NCBI GenBank assembly: GCA_009780375.1
Contig: WRAD01000004.1
Coordinates: forward strand, 1-48,303
Length of the DNA: 48,303 bases
Direction: 5' to 3'
DNA from: Bacillota bacterium
Lineage (GTDB): Bacteria; Bacillota; Clostridia; Christensenellales; UBA1242
The notes beneath the pieces were generated by a model that saw only the letters and a program-made list of their open reading frames with translations, searched no databases and was not told the origin of the DNA. Of this stretch, positions 18,125 to 25,249 are shown in pieces. Each line of letters opens with the position of its first letter. Positions within the stretch are counted from its first letter, which is position 1. A program made the translations under genes and the position numbers.

Positions 18125-18859
18125 TTAAAACTCGAGTCCAAAACAGAATTTACCAAAATTTTGTTTTTCTGGTATATCCAGGGTTCGCATTTTTTCTTCA
18201 AAGCGTTTTCGATTATACTTAACATTTATACGATAAATATCAAAGTTCAAATCCACACAGTGATGGTCGCAGATGTCAAAGTAGGTATAGAATGTTTTAT
18301 CGCCTTTAACGCAACCACTGCTTCCATTACATATGTAACTTTTACTGTGCTCATTGATAATAATCTTACGAGAATGTATATGTCCAAAAAAAACCACATC
18401 AGCATTTTTATCGCCAAATAAACCGTGCAGGTGACTTTCCGAGAATTCATCATAATCATCCCTTACTACCCCACTTTGGTCATGTGCATAATGGGCGAAT
18501 AATATATTAAATCCCTTGAAATTAATCTTGATTTCGTTTGGCATTGTTTTAATAAATCTCAGATCATCGTTATCAAGACTCTTATATATATACTCCATGT
18601 GTTTGATTCCGGCATAGGTCATTGTCGAGACGCTGCTGTCATATCTTACCATTCGTTGTTCGTGGTTACCTATTACACATTTTATTTTGTCTTTATGTTT
18701 GGCAAGGAGTTTCAAACACTCGGAACTGTCTGGACCAAATGTGATTGCATCACCCAAGAAGAATGCCTGTTTAATTTTTCTGTTTTTCTTTATATCTTTG
18801 ATAATGGCTTCCAAAGCCTCAAGGTTTCCATGTATGTCTCCAAATACTGCGATTGCCAT
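18125..18859 (-). CDS. Calcineurin-like metallophosphoesterase
   Basis: 244 aa. All metal-binding motifs of the family are present in order: GDIHGN at the start, LGDAITFGP near 35-43, GNHEQR near 65, FAHYAHD mid-protein and FFGHIHSRK near 155. This is the YfcE/MJ0936-like class of small phosphodiesterases; the substrate is unknown. There is no signal peptide, so it is cytoplasmic. No Shine-Dalgarno precedes the ATG. The hairpin ending 3 nt upstream is both the probable terminator of the RCC1 gene and part of a TTGAAA-16-TATACT promoter, suggesting a leaderless message. The gene ends just before the S10 promoter with no clear terminator of its own. Confidence 0.9.
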   Translation of the reverse strand: MAIAVFGDIHGNLEALEAIIKDIKKNRKIKQAFFLGDAITFGPDSSECLKLLAKHKDKIKCVIGNHEQRMVRYDSSVSTMTYAGIKHMEYIYKSLDNDDLRFIKTMPNEIKINFKGFNILFAHYAHDQSGVVRDDYDEFSESHLHGLFGDKNADVVFFGHIHSRKIIINEHSKSYICNGSSGCVKGDKTFYTYFDICDHHCVDLNFDIYRINVKYNRKRFEEKMRTLDIPEKQNFGKFCFGLEF

Positions 18860-18862
18860 AAT

Positions 18863-18890
18863 AAAAAGTATAACCTAAGTTATACTTTTT
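18863..18890. terminator. Bidirectional-looking hairpin between the RCC1 gene and the phosphoesterase
   Basis: AAAAAGTATAAC and GTTATACTTTTT form a perfect 12-bp stem with loop CTAA. It lies 22 nt after the RCC1 gene stop. On the minus strand the T-rich 3' arm ends 3 nt from the phosphoesterase ATG. Confidence 0.75.
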
Positions 18891-18894
18891 TCAA
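18867..18894 (-). promoter_or_regulatory. Putative promoter of the phosphoesterase inside the terminator hairpin
   Basis: Minus strand TTGAAA (18889-18894), 16 nt, TATACT (18867-18872), then 7 nt to the ATG. The -10 lies in the 3' arm of the hairpin. Predicted start of transcription falls at or next to the start codon. Confidence 0.45.
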
Positions 18895-18912
18895 AATATT
18901 TATGACACTTTT

Positions 18913-20874
18913 TTAACTTGCAATATTTTTCTTGCGTTTACGAATCATAACCACGGCAAGTATACCAAGTGCACCAACAACAAGTGCAATACCAATTGCA
19001 ATAAACACCCATTCAAGAACAGGGGTGGAATCATCAGGTTCTTGTCCATAATATCCATTGTCGTCATTACCGCCACCGTTGTTATTACCATTATCTTCTT
19101 CTTGAACAATGTATATTGCATAATCGGTGCTTAACCCAGATTGAATATAACGATCTGTTGCGTGATCAAGATCACCTAATGCGCGAACACGAATATAATG
19201 TGTGCCAACATCGAGACTTTCTAGGAATTCAGAAATATCAAATTCATCATAATTTTCGCCTGCAGTCGCCACAAGGTTTCCGTTAATATAAATACCATAA
19301 CCAAATGAAACGGCATTTGGATTATTCCATGAAAGCATTCCATAGCCATCGAGAGTGATGTAGGTCGGTGCAAGCAAGCTTGTATAGTTAGGTGGTGTCG
19401 GAACATATAATTCGACGGTTACAGGTTCAGAATCAAGCCACAAGTCATCATCACCTATTGCAATAACACGAATCAGATGTGTGCCATACCCAAGCCCAAG
19501 ATAATCAATAAGTGCGGCTGTGAATTCGAAATATGTTTGTACAACAGGAACAGTTGCAACAGGATCATATCCGACATAAATTCTGAAACCAGTTGCATTT
19601 TCTACCGTATTCCAAGAAACAGTGTTATCTGTAACGTCTATTTCTATATCCTCTGGGGTTGGAAGCTGCTCTGGCTCTGGTGCCTGTGGTGCGGCAATTA
19701 AAACTCCACCATTTGCCGCAAAAACGTTACCTGAGGCAAGACCATCACCAAGACCACCTGATGTTCTTGCACCCCATGCCCATGTTTCACCAAGGTCATT
19801 AATTGCAAACCAACGGACATTGCGCCCAGTCGATGCATAAATCCAATTATCTTCCATGCCAAATTGTCTCTGTATTACATCCATTGGCCATGCCAAGTGA
19901 ACAGGCCATGCCCAAAGTGTTCCATCATCCCTTATACCTATTGACGCATCTTCATTTCTTGTACAAATAGAAGTCCAACTTCCTTGTGCCCTGAAAGGTG
20001 TTTGTCTTCTGGTTGTTGTTCCATCTCCTATCGCTCCACCTGCGTTATTTCCCCATCCATACATATAACCATCTGTTGTCAATGCATTGCCCCCATTGCC
20101 TCGACCACTTACACTTGCCCAATCTGTCCTTGCACCAATTCGTGTAGGAACGGTACGATTTGCACCGTCTGGAAGTCCAAGATTAAAATTCCCAGTTGCC
20201 CCAGAAGTATGTTGCCCCCATCCGTACAGTAATCCTTCTGCCCTGATTCCAAATGATGTCGTTTGCCCAGCAGAAATAATTGTCCAATCTGCATGACCGC
20301 CAATTCTTATAGGCGCAGATACCACAGCTGTTCCACCGTTTCCAAGTCTTCCATGTGTACCAAGTCCCCATGCCCAAAGTTCACCCGAACCTCGAAGAGC
20401 AATTGCATGAGCCGCCCCACCAGAAACATGGGTCCAGTTATTACCTTCGCCAACTCGTGTTGGAACAAGTGTATTTCCGGCGGTCAATCCAAGACCTGTT
20501 CGTCCTTCTACGTTATTTCCCCATGTCCAAAGCGTACCATCTTCCCTTAGCCCAATTGAAAAATCATTTCCCATGGAGACATCTTTCCAATTACCATCAT
20601 CGTTTATTAGAACGGGTATGTTTCTGTTTGTGGTTGTTCCATCCCCTAACTGGCCATTGCTGTTTGCACCCCATGCCCAGAGGTTACCATTTATATCAAT
20701 TGCAAGAGACGATGCAGACCCACCCTCAATTTTTACAAAATGTGCATTTACCGGTCCGGTTGCCGCATCGGAACTGCCGCGTGTGCCAAGCATTACACCG
20801 CCACTTATAACAAGTGCAGATCCAAGCATAAATGCCATAACAAACCCAAGCATTCTCGTACTCGCTTTCTTCAT
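18913..20874 (-). CDS. Secreted, membrane-anchored RCC1-type beta-propeller protein
   Basis: 653 aa. Signal peptide at 1-30 (MKKASTRMLGFVMAFMLGSA). About seven RCC1-like repeats follow to about residue 385, each with a core like DGTLWTWGNN, NGNLWAWGANSNGQLGDG or GELWAWGLGTHGRLGNG, forming a beta propeller. Two fibronectin-III-like domains come next (about 405-490 and 500-590; VSWNTVENATGFRIYVG, LSWNNPNAVSFGYGIYING). An Asn/Gly/Asp-rich linker then leads to a membrane helix (about 622-645) and the basic tail RKRKKNIAS. No LPXTG. Bacterial secreted RCC1 proteins often mediate adhesion; that role here is inferred. AAGGAG ribosome site and its own promoter. Confidence 0.88.
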   Translation of the reverse strand: MKKASTRMLGFVMAFMLGSALVISGGVMLGTRGSSDAATGPVNAHFVKIEGGSASSLAIDINGNLWAWGANSNGQLGDGTTTNRNIPVLINDDGNWKDVSMGNDFSIGLREDGTLWTWGNNVEGRTGLGLTAGNTLVPTRVGEGNNWTHVSGGAAHAIALRGSGELWAWGLGTHGRLGNGGTAVVSAPIRIGGHADWTIISAGQTTSFGIRAEGLLYGWGQHTSGATGNFNLGLPDGANRTVPTRIGARTDWASVSGRGNGGNALTTDGYMYGWGNNAGGAIGDGTTTRRQTPFRAQGSWTSICTRNEDASIGIRDDGTLWAWPVHLAWPMDVIQRQFGMEDNWIYASTGRNVRWFAINDLGETWAWGARTSGGLGDGLASGNVFAANGGVLIAAPQAPEPEQLPTPEDIEIDVTDNTVSWNTVENATGFRIYVGYDPVATVPVVQTYFEFTAALIDYLGLGYGTHLIRVIAIGDDDLWLDSEPVTVELYVPTPPNYTSLLAPTYITLDGYGMLSWNNPNAVSFGYGIYINGNLVATAGENYDEFDISEFLESLDVGTHYIRVRALGDLDHATDRYIQSGLSTDYAIYIVQEEDNGNNNGGGNDDNGYYGQEPDDSTPVLEWVFIAIGIALVVGALGILAVVMIRKRKKNIAS

Positions 20875-20898
20875 TAAATTGTCTCCTTAGTAATTTCG

Positions 20899-20926
20899 AT
20901 AATATTTATTATGCACATTTTATCAA
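20899..20926 (-). promoter_or_regulatory. Promoter of the RCC1 gene
   Basis: Minus strand TTGATA (20921-20926), 16-nt spacer, TATTAT (20899-20904), with a leader of about 20 nt containing AAGGAG before the ATG. Confidence 0.6.
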
Positions 20927-20980
20927 TATCCACCAAAGACTTTATTTTGTAATTACATAGTAATTTTACATAATAAAAAT

Positions 20981-22780
20981 TTAATTAAGGACCGCTTTTA
21001 TCCGTCTTACTCCTGCGGACACACTTTCTTCTTTTTGAATTTTAAAAGCACCAAGTTCAGAGGTTTTATTTACATGTGGCCCACCACAGAATTCAACAGA
21101 AGAAAATTGAGGTGACGTGATTGAATAGATTTTAACAACGTCACCGTATTTTGAATTGAAAACACCAATTGCACCTTTTAATCGGGCATTTTCTACATTC
21201 ATTTCCTCAACAATAATATCAAGATCTTGTGCAATGATTTCATTGACACGTACTTCAACAACATTCAATTCATCCGCCGTCATTTTATGATCAAGATTGA
21301 AATCGAAACGAAGCCGTTCAGGCGTTATATTAGATCCTTTTTGATGAAGGTCGAATCCATATATTGAACGAAGAACGGAATGCAATATATGTGTTGCGGT
21401 ATGTAATTTAGTTGTTGCACCTGTTGTATCGGCAAGACCACCTTTGAATGCACCTGTGTTTGCGGTTTGACTTGCCAAGGTATGTTTTTGTTTTGCAATT
21501 GTAAATTCTTCCATGTTAATTGAGAGACCTTTTTCTTCACAGAGTTCTTTTGTAAGTTCTATTGGAAAACCATATGTCTCGTATAACCTGAATGCGGTTT
21601 TTCCAGAGAACACCGAATTTTGAGATATATCTTTGTGTACGAATTTAATAACTTTTTCAAATTCTTTAACACCTTGGTTTACAGTTTTAAAAAACTTGTC
21701 CTTTTCTTGGTTAAATACAAATTTTATATTCTCGACGCCGGTCGCAACTTGTTCATAATATTCTCCAAGATAGCCACAAAAAAAATCAATCAAGTTATCA
21801 AAGATTGTTTCAAGGTGACAATTTATTTCAAGTCTTTTAAGAACCGCCCTTCGTACAAGTCTTCTTAGAACATAACCTTGGCCTTTATTAGACGGAATTA
21901 TACCATCGGCTATCATAATAACCGCCGCACGAGTATGTTCGCAAATTATTCTGGCCGCCTGTTCGTTGTAAAAACCTGGATCGGCACTTGCCTTTACCTT
22001 ATCTATTGCAGGGGCGAATAGTTCAGTTTCGTAAACACTCTTATGACCGTTTACAAGACACAGGTTTCTTTCAAGGCCAAAGCCTGTATCGACATTACGT
22101 TGTTTGTTAAGTTTTGGTTTTTCACCTACATTTTCAATGATGTATTCCATAAACACATCGTTGCCAATTTCTACAAAGCGACCACAATTACAAGACGGAT
22201 TACAATTATCATTACACGAGTCTTTACCTGTATCATAAAAACTCTCGGTGCATGGCCCACATGGTCCTGTGCCTGAGGGAAGTTGCCACCAATTTTCACT
22301 CTTTGGTAAAAAATATATATGATCTTTGCCAACACCTTGATTAAGCCAGTACTCTGCACTCTCTGTATCTTTTGGAGAAACTTCGTCACCTTCAAAACAG
22401 GTTACATAAAGACGATTCGGATCAATATTAAGCCACTCCTTCCCCGTCATGAATTCCCAACTCCATGCGATTTTTTCTTTTTTAAAATAATCCCCAAGTG
22501 ACCAATTGCCCATCATTTCAAAAAAAGTCAAATGGTTTGGGTTCCCTACCTCTTCGATGTCACCCGTACGAATACATTTCTGTATATTACAAAGACGTTT
22601 GCCTTGTGGGTGACTTTCACCCATTAAATATGGAACAAGAGGGTGCATGCCACTGTTGATAAATAATACACTTGCATCGTTTTCTGGTACAACGGAAGCA
22701 GATGGAATCTGTGCATGGGTTTTTGCTTTGTAAAAGTCAATCCAAAGACTCTTAAGTTCTTTATAATTAAGTTTTTTCAT
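20981..22780 (-). CDS. alaS: Alanine--tRNA ligase, short form lacking the C-Ala domain
   Basis: About 599 aa against about 870 in most bacteria. It charges tRNA-Ala. The catalytic domain (SASVVPENDASVLFINSGMH, TFFEMMGNWSLGDYF, GTGPCGPCTESFYD) and the editing domain (HTATHILH and CGGPHV, the HxxxH and CxxxH zinc ligands) are complete. The protein ends right after the editing domain, so the C-terminal dimerisation/tRNA-elbow domain is missing. Such short AlaRS forms are known, notably in CPR bacteria and some Firmicutes. I prefer the ATG at 22780 (MKKLNYKELKSLW) to the upstream in-frame ATG at 22798. There is no Shine-Dalgarno; TATTAT lies 6 nt before this ATG. Confidence 0.93.
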   Translation of the reverse strand: MKKLNYKELKSLWIDFYKAKTHAQIPSASVVPENDASVLFINSGMHPLVPYLMGESHPQGKRLCNIQKCIRTGDIEEVGNPNHLTFFEMMGNWSLGDYFKKEKIAWSWEFMTGKEWLNIDPNRLYVTCFEGDEVSPKDTESAEYWLNQGVGKDHIYFLPKSENWWQLPSGTGPCGPCTESFYDTGKDSCNDNCNPSCNCGRFVEIGNDVFMEYIIENVGEKPKLNKQRNVDTGFGLERNLCLVNGHKSVYETELFAPAIDKVKASADPGFYNEQAARIICEHTRAAVIMIADGIIPSNKGQGYVLRRLVRRAVLKRLEINCHLETIFDNLIDFFCGYLGEYYEQVATGVENIKFVFNQEKDKFFKTVNQGVKEFEKVIKFVHKDISQNSVFSGKTAFRLYETYGFPIELTKELCEEKGLSINMEEFTIAKQKHTLASQTANTGAFKGGLADTTGATTKLHTATHILHSVLRSIYGFDLHQKGSNITPERLRFDFNLDHKMTADELNVVEVRVNEIIAQDLDIIVEEMNVENARLKGAIGVFNSKYGDVVKIYSITSPQFSSVEFCGGPHVNKTSELGAFKIQKEESVSAGVRRIKAVLN

Positions 22781-22859
22781 GCAAATATAATAACACATTT
22801 ACATGTGGTAACACAAAAAAATTTCAAGAATACACTGACGTAAGATGTGGCCGCATCCC

Positions 22860-22901
22860 AAGTACATACCGAACAAAGGGCCCGTTTGGCCTGTACTTTT
22901 T
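22860..22901 (+). promoter_or_regulatory. Leader hairpin before the Cys-rich membrane protein
   Basis: AAGTACA (22860-22866) and TGTACTT (22892-22898) pair around an interrupted GC-containing inner part and are followed by a run of five T, 12 nt before the AAGGAG ribosome site. It looks like a terminator or attenuator in the leader. The inner stem is imperfect, so this is tentative. Confidence 0.4.
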
Positions 22902-22924
22902 AACCAACATAAGGAGATTTTAAA

Positions 22925-23170
22925 ATGTTTCAAGAATTCATGGGTCGTATGACCGGAAGTGGCTGTGGATGTAATCCTTGCCGCCCAAGAGAAAGAAAAT
23001 GTATGCCTCAACTTAAAAGTTGTGACTTGCTTTGGATTATTATACTTTTAATGCTTGTACTTAATGGAAGTTTGTTTGGTATTGACCTTTGTACAATCGC
23101 AATCCTAGGACTTATCTTTGGACCACAACTTCTTTGCAGATTCCGTTGCCGTCCAGAGCCACGTTGCTAG
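22925..23170 (+). CDS. Small Cys-rich double-hairpin membrane protein
   Basis: 81 aa, family not recognised. The N-terminal 30 residues hold CGCNPC and several further Cys and Arg. Two hydrophobic stretches follow (LLWIIILLMLVLNG and IAILGLIFGPQLL), separated by FGIDLCT, and the protein ends in a Cys/Arg-rich tail (CRFRCRPEPRC). Nine cysteines in 81 residues is striking. AAGGAG 8-9 nt before the ATG and a strong terminator after it show this is a real, single-gene transcript. Metal binding or disulfide cross-linking, for example in a spore or envelope layer, is possible but not shown. Confidence 0.7.
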   Translation: MFQEFMGRMTGSGCGCNPCRPRERKCMPQLKSCDLLWIIILLMLVLNGSLFGIDLCTIAILGLIFGPQLLCRFRCRPEPRC

Positions 23171-23196
23171 GACACCCTATACACTTAAGAAATTTT

Positions 23197-23221
23197 AAAA
23201 GTGGCTTTAAAGCCACTTTTT
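23197..23221. terminator. Bidirectional terminator between the Cys-rich gene and the M20 peptidase gene
   Basis: AAAAGTGGCTTT and AAAGCCACTTTT form a perfect 24-nt palindrome between two convergent genes, with T runs on both strands. Confidence 0.85.
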
Positions 23222-23255
23222 AGTATTCAAGAAAATATATATGGACGTAAAACAT

Positions 23256-24371
23256 TTAACCACTATAATTCAATGCAACATCTGTAAATATTTTTGCACC
23301 TAGAGAAAGTGCCGAAAGGTCAAGTTTGAATATAGGTGTATGAATTGCATTGGTGCCAATATATTCAGAAGGTGTACAACCCAAGAGCACAAATGATGAT
23401 ACCGCCCCATTTTGTGCATAGTTAGAAAAATCTTCGCATCCAAAACTTGGATTTTCTATCCATTTTATTGCCATATATGGCAATGTAATTTGATTTATTA
23501 ATTCATTCATTCCCTTATTATTTACTACACTTGGGTACTCTTTCGCGATTTGGAAGTCAAATTTAACCACAAGCCCTGTCTCGTTTCCAACTTTCACACA
23601 TATGTTTCTCAGAGTTGTTATAAAATTATCGGCATCACTTGCACAAAGCACCCGTGCTTCGCCTGTCATTACACACTTTGTGTCAATGATATTGCCACTT
23701 CCTATACCTGATTTAATTTTACTTATATGTATACGTGCATCTTTTCGCCAAAGCTTTTCTACCTCGGTCAAAATTTTACTTGCCACATATATAGGATTTT
23801 TATTTGGTTTAACTTCTGCTATGTGACCGCCTGGTGCAGAAATTTCAATTGTAAATCTTGTACCAAGTGCGGTTAACACACCGTTTTTTAAACCTAATGT
23901 ACCTGCTGCAAGGCTTGGCCATACATGCATCGCAAAACATGCATCGACTCTAGGATTTTCAAGCACACCTTCATTCACAAGTTTTGATGCACCGCCTGCA
24001 CGCTCTTCACCTGGCTGGAATATAAATTTTACGTTGCAATTCAGTTTACTTTTATTACTGAAAATCTCTTTACTTGCGGCAAGCAACATTGCAACATGGG
24101 CATCATGTCCACAGGCATGCATATTATCATTTTTGGAACTGTATTCAAGTTCGGTTTTTTCCTTGATCGGCAATGCATCAATATCCGCACGAAGCAAAAT
24201 TGTTTTGTCTTTACCAACGTCAATTAACCCGACGACTCCTGTACCACAAATCACTTTGAATGGAATTCCTATTTTACAAAGTTCTTGTTGAATTAATTTA
24301 GATGTTTCGAATTCTTCAAATGCAAGTTCTGGGATTTGATGAAGTCTTTTATAAAGTTGTTCAACACTCAT
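23256..24371 (-). CDS. M20D-family metallo-amidohydrolase
   Basis: 371 aa. It matches the family of hippurate hydrolases, IAA-amino-acid hydrolases and N-acetyl-diaminopimelate deacetylases. Metal ligands are in MHACGHDAHVAML (Cys, His), QPGEE (the two Glu, one catalytic) and AMHVWPS; near the C-terminus FGCEDFS and NAIHTPIF supply the last ligands. The dimerisation domain lies between about residues 180 and 290. No signal peptide, so cytoplasmic. It should release an acyl group from an N-acyl amino acid; the substrate is not determined. Its ATG overlaps the stop of the acetyltransferase gene by 4 bp, so acetylation and deacylation genes are coupled. Confidence 0.9.
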   Translation of the reverse strand: MSVEQLYKRLHQIPELAFEEFETSKLIQQELCKIGIPFKVICGTGVVGLIDVGKDKTILLRADIDALPIKEKTELEYSSKNDNMHACGHDAHVAMLLAASKEIFSNKSKLNCNVKFIFQPGEERAGGASKLVNEGVLENPRVDACFAMHVWPSLAAGTLGLKNGVLTALGTRFTIEISAPGGHIAEVKPNKNPIYVASKILTEVEKLWRKDARIHISKIKSGIGSGNIIDTKCVMTGEARVLCASDADNFITTLRNICVKVGNETGLVVKFDFQIAKEYPSVVNNKGMNELINQITLPYMAIKWIENPSFGCEDFSNYAQNGAVSSFVLLGCTPSEYIGTNAIHTPIFKLDLSALSLGAKIFTDVALNYSG

Positions 24372-24946
24372 ATTATCACCTCTTGTTCTATTTTATCATA
24401 ATTTGCCAATTGAATAAAACCGTCATCAGTTAAACATGTTATAATCTCTTCGGCAAAGTTATCATATATATCGCCCAAATATTTCGCATTTGGATAAACT
24501 TGTTGGTATTCTTCTGAGAGTGGCGTAAAATCATAATATTTTTGATATCCAAGTGTATTTAAAAACAATCCTTGGGATTCGGTGTTGGTTTGAAATACAT
24601 TGGCAATTATATGTGTCATGCCAAGTTCGGTTGCCCTTTGTTTTAAAATATGTTCAAGTTGTCCACCATAGCCTTTTCTTCGTTCATTCTTTTGCACCAT
24701 TACTTTGCCTACTTCGCCAACGCTCTCGGAATGTTTCATTAACACGGCGGTTGCAATCGCATGTTCATCTTTGAACATAAGTGCAACATCAACAACTTTT
24801 TCAAGGCCATCAAATGGTCCCACTACACCTTGTGCTCTTGCTCTATTATCTTTTTTTGATTCCTGATAAAATTCATAAAGTAATCTTAAAAACTCGGGGT
24901 CATTTGTATCTGTTAATACTATGTAAGGTTCTTCATATTGTTTCAT
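24368..24946 (-). CDS. GNAT-family N-acetyltransferase
   Basis: 192 aa. The acetyl-CoA-binding loop reads RRKGYGGQLEHILKQRA at about 105-121, preceded by the beta strand GEVGKVMVQKNE and followed by LFLNTLGYQKY, a typical GNAT motif A/B arrangement. The substrate is unknown. AGGAG ribosome site. First of a two-gene operon with the M20 amidohydrolase, downstream of an eight-T terminator. Confidence 0.85.
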   Translation of the reverse strand: MKQYEEPYIVLTDTNDPEFLRLLYEFYQESKKDNRARAQGVVGPFDGLEKVVDVALMFKDEHAIATAVLMKHSESVGEVGKVMVQKNERRKGYGGQLEHILKQRATELGMTHIIANVFQTNTESQGLFLNTLGYQKYYDFTPLSEEYQQVYPNAKYLGDIYDNFAEEIITCLTDDGFIQLANYDKIEQEVII

Positions 24947-25017
24947 TCTTATTTCTCCTATTAATCATTTTATTTTTTGTTTTGTTTTTATGTTATTCTG
25001 ATGGGTAAACCAGATAC

Positions 25018-25059
25018 AAAAAAAATCCGACTTTCTGCTTAGTGTTAGAGAAAGTCGGA
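25018..25059 (-). terminator. Strong intrinsic terminator upstream of the GNAT gene
   Basis: Minus strand TCCGACTTTCT pairs with AGAAAGTCGGA over 11 bp with a 12-nt loop, followed by eight T. It isolates the GNAT-M20 operon from the giant gene upstream. Confidence 0.85.
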
Positions 25060-25111
25060 ATTAATTAATTTAATATTACTTATGAAGTATATTCATTCAC
25101 ATGCATAACAA

Positions 25112-25140
25112 ATTACATTCGAATTTCTCTCGAATGTAAT
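25112..25140. repeat. Perfect 11-bp AT-rich hairpin
   Basis: ATTACATTCGA and TCGAATGTAAT around a 7-nt loop. No strong T run on either strand, so a regulatory or element-internal structure is as likely as a terminator. Confidence 0.6.
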
Positions 25141-25190
25141 TATTATTTGTAATTCTTGCAAATGATTTACCCATCATAGATGATTATATG

Positions 25191-25220
25191 ATAAAACCCC
25201 TGCAATTGCAAGGGTTTTAT
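25191..25220 (-). terminator. Probable terminator of the 1849-aa gene
   Basis: ATAAAACCC and GGGTTTTAT pair over 9 bp, with TGC/GCA continuing the stem inside. It starts 30 nt after the giant gene's stop. The U tract is short. Confidence 0.6.
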
Positions 25221-25249
25221 ATGATTCATTGAAAATTCAATAAATTGTT

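Larger units (their letters stand above)
24999..25176. repeat. 178-bp segment bounded by 11-bp inverted repeats, with internal hairpins
   Basis: TGATGGGTAAA (24999-25009) and TTTACCCATCA (25166-25176) are exact inverted copies. The segment holds a terminator hairpin and a second perfect hairpin. This is most of the 303-nt gap between the GNAT gene and the 1849-aa gene. No coding sequence is seen. It could be a miniature inverted-repeat element or a chance pairing. Confidence 0.4.

Noticed and set aside
20300-20810. + strand ORFs of 95-151 aa opposite the RCC1 gene
   Set aside because: Antisense shadows of a repetitive gene; no ribosome sites or domains.
22799-23011. 70-aa minus-strand ORF upstream of alaS
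   Set aside because: Covers the leader and start of the well-supported Cys-rich gene on the other strand; no ribosome site or domain.
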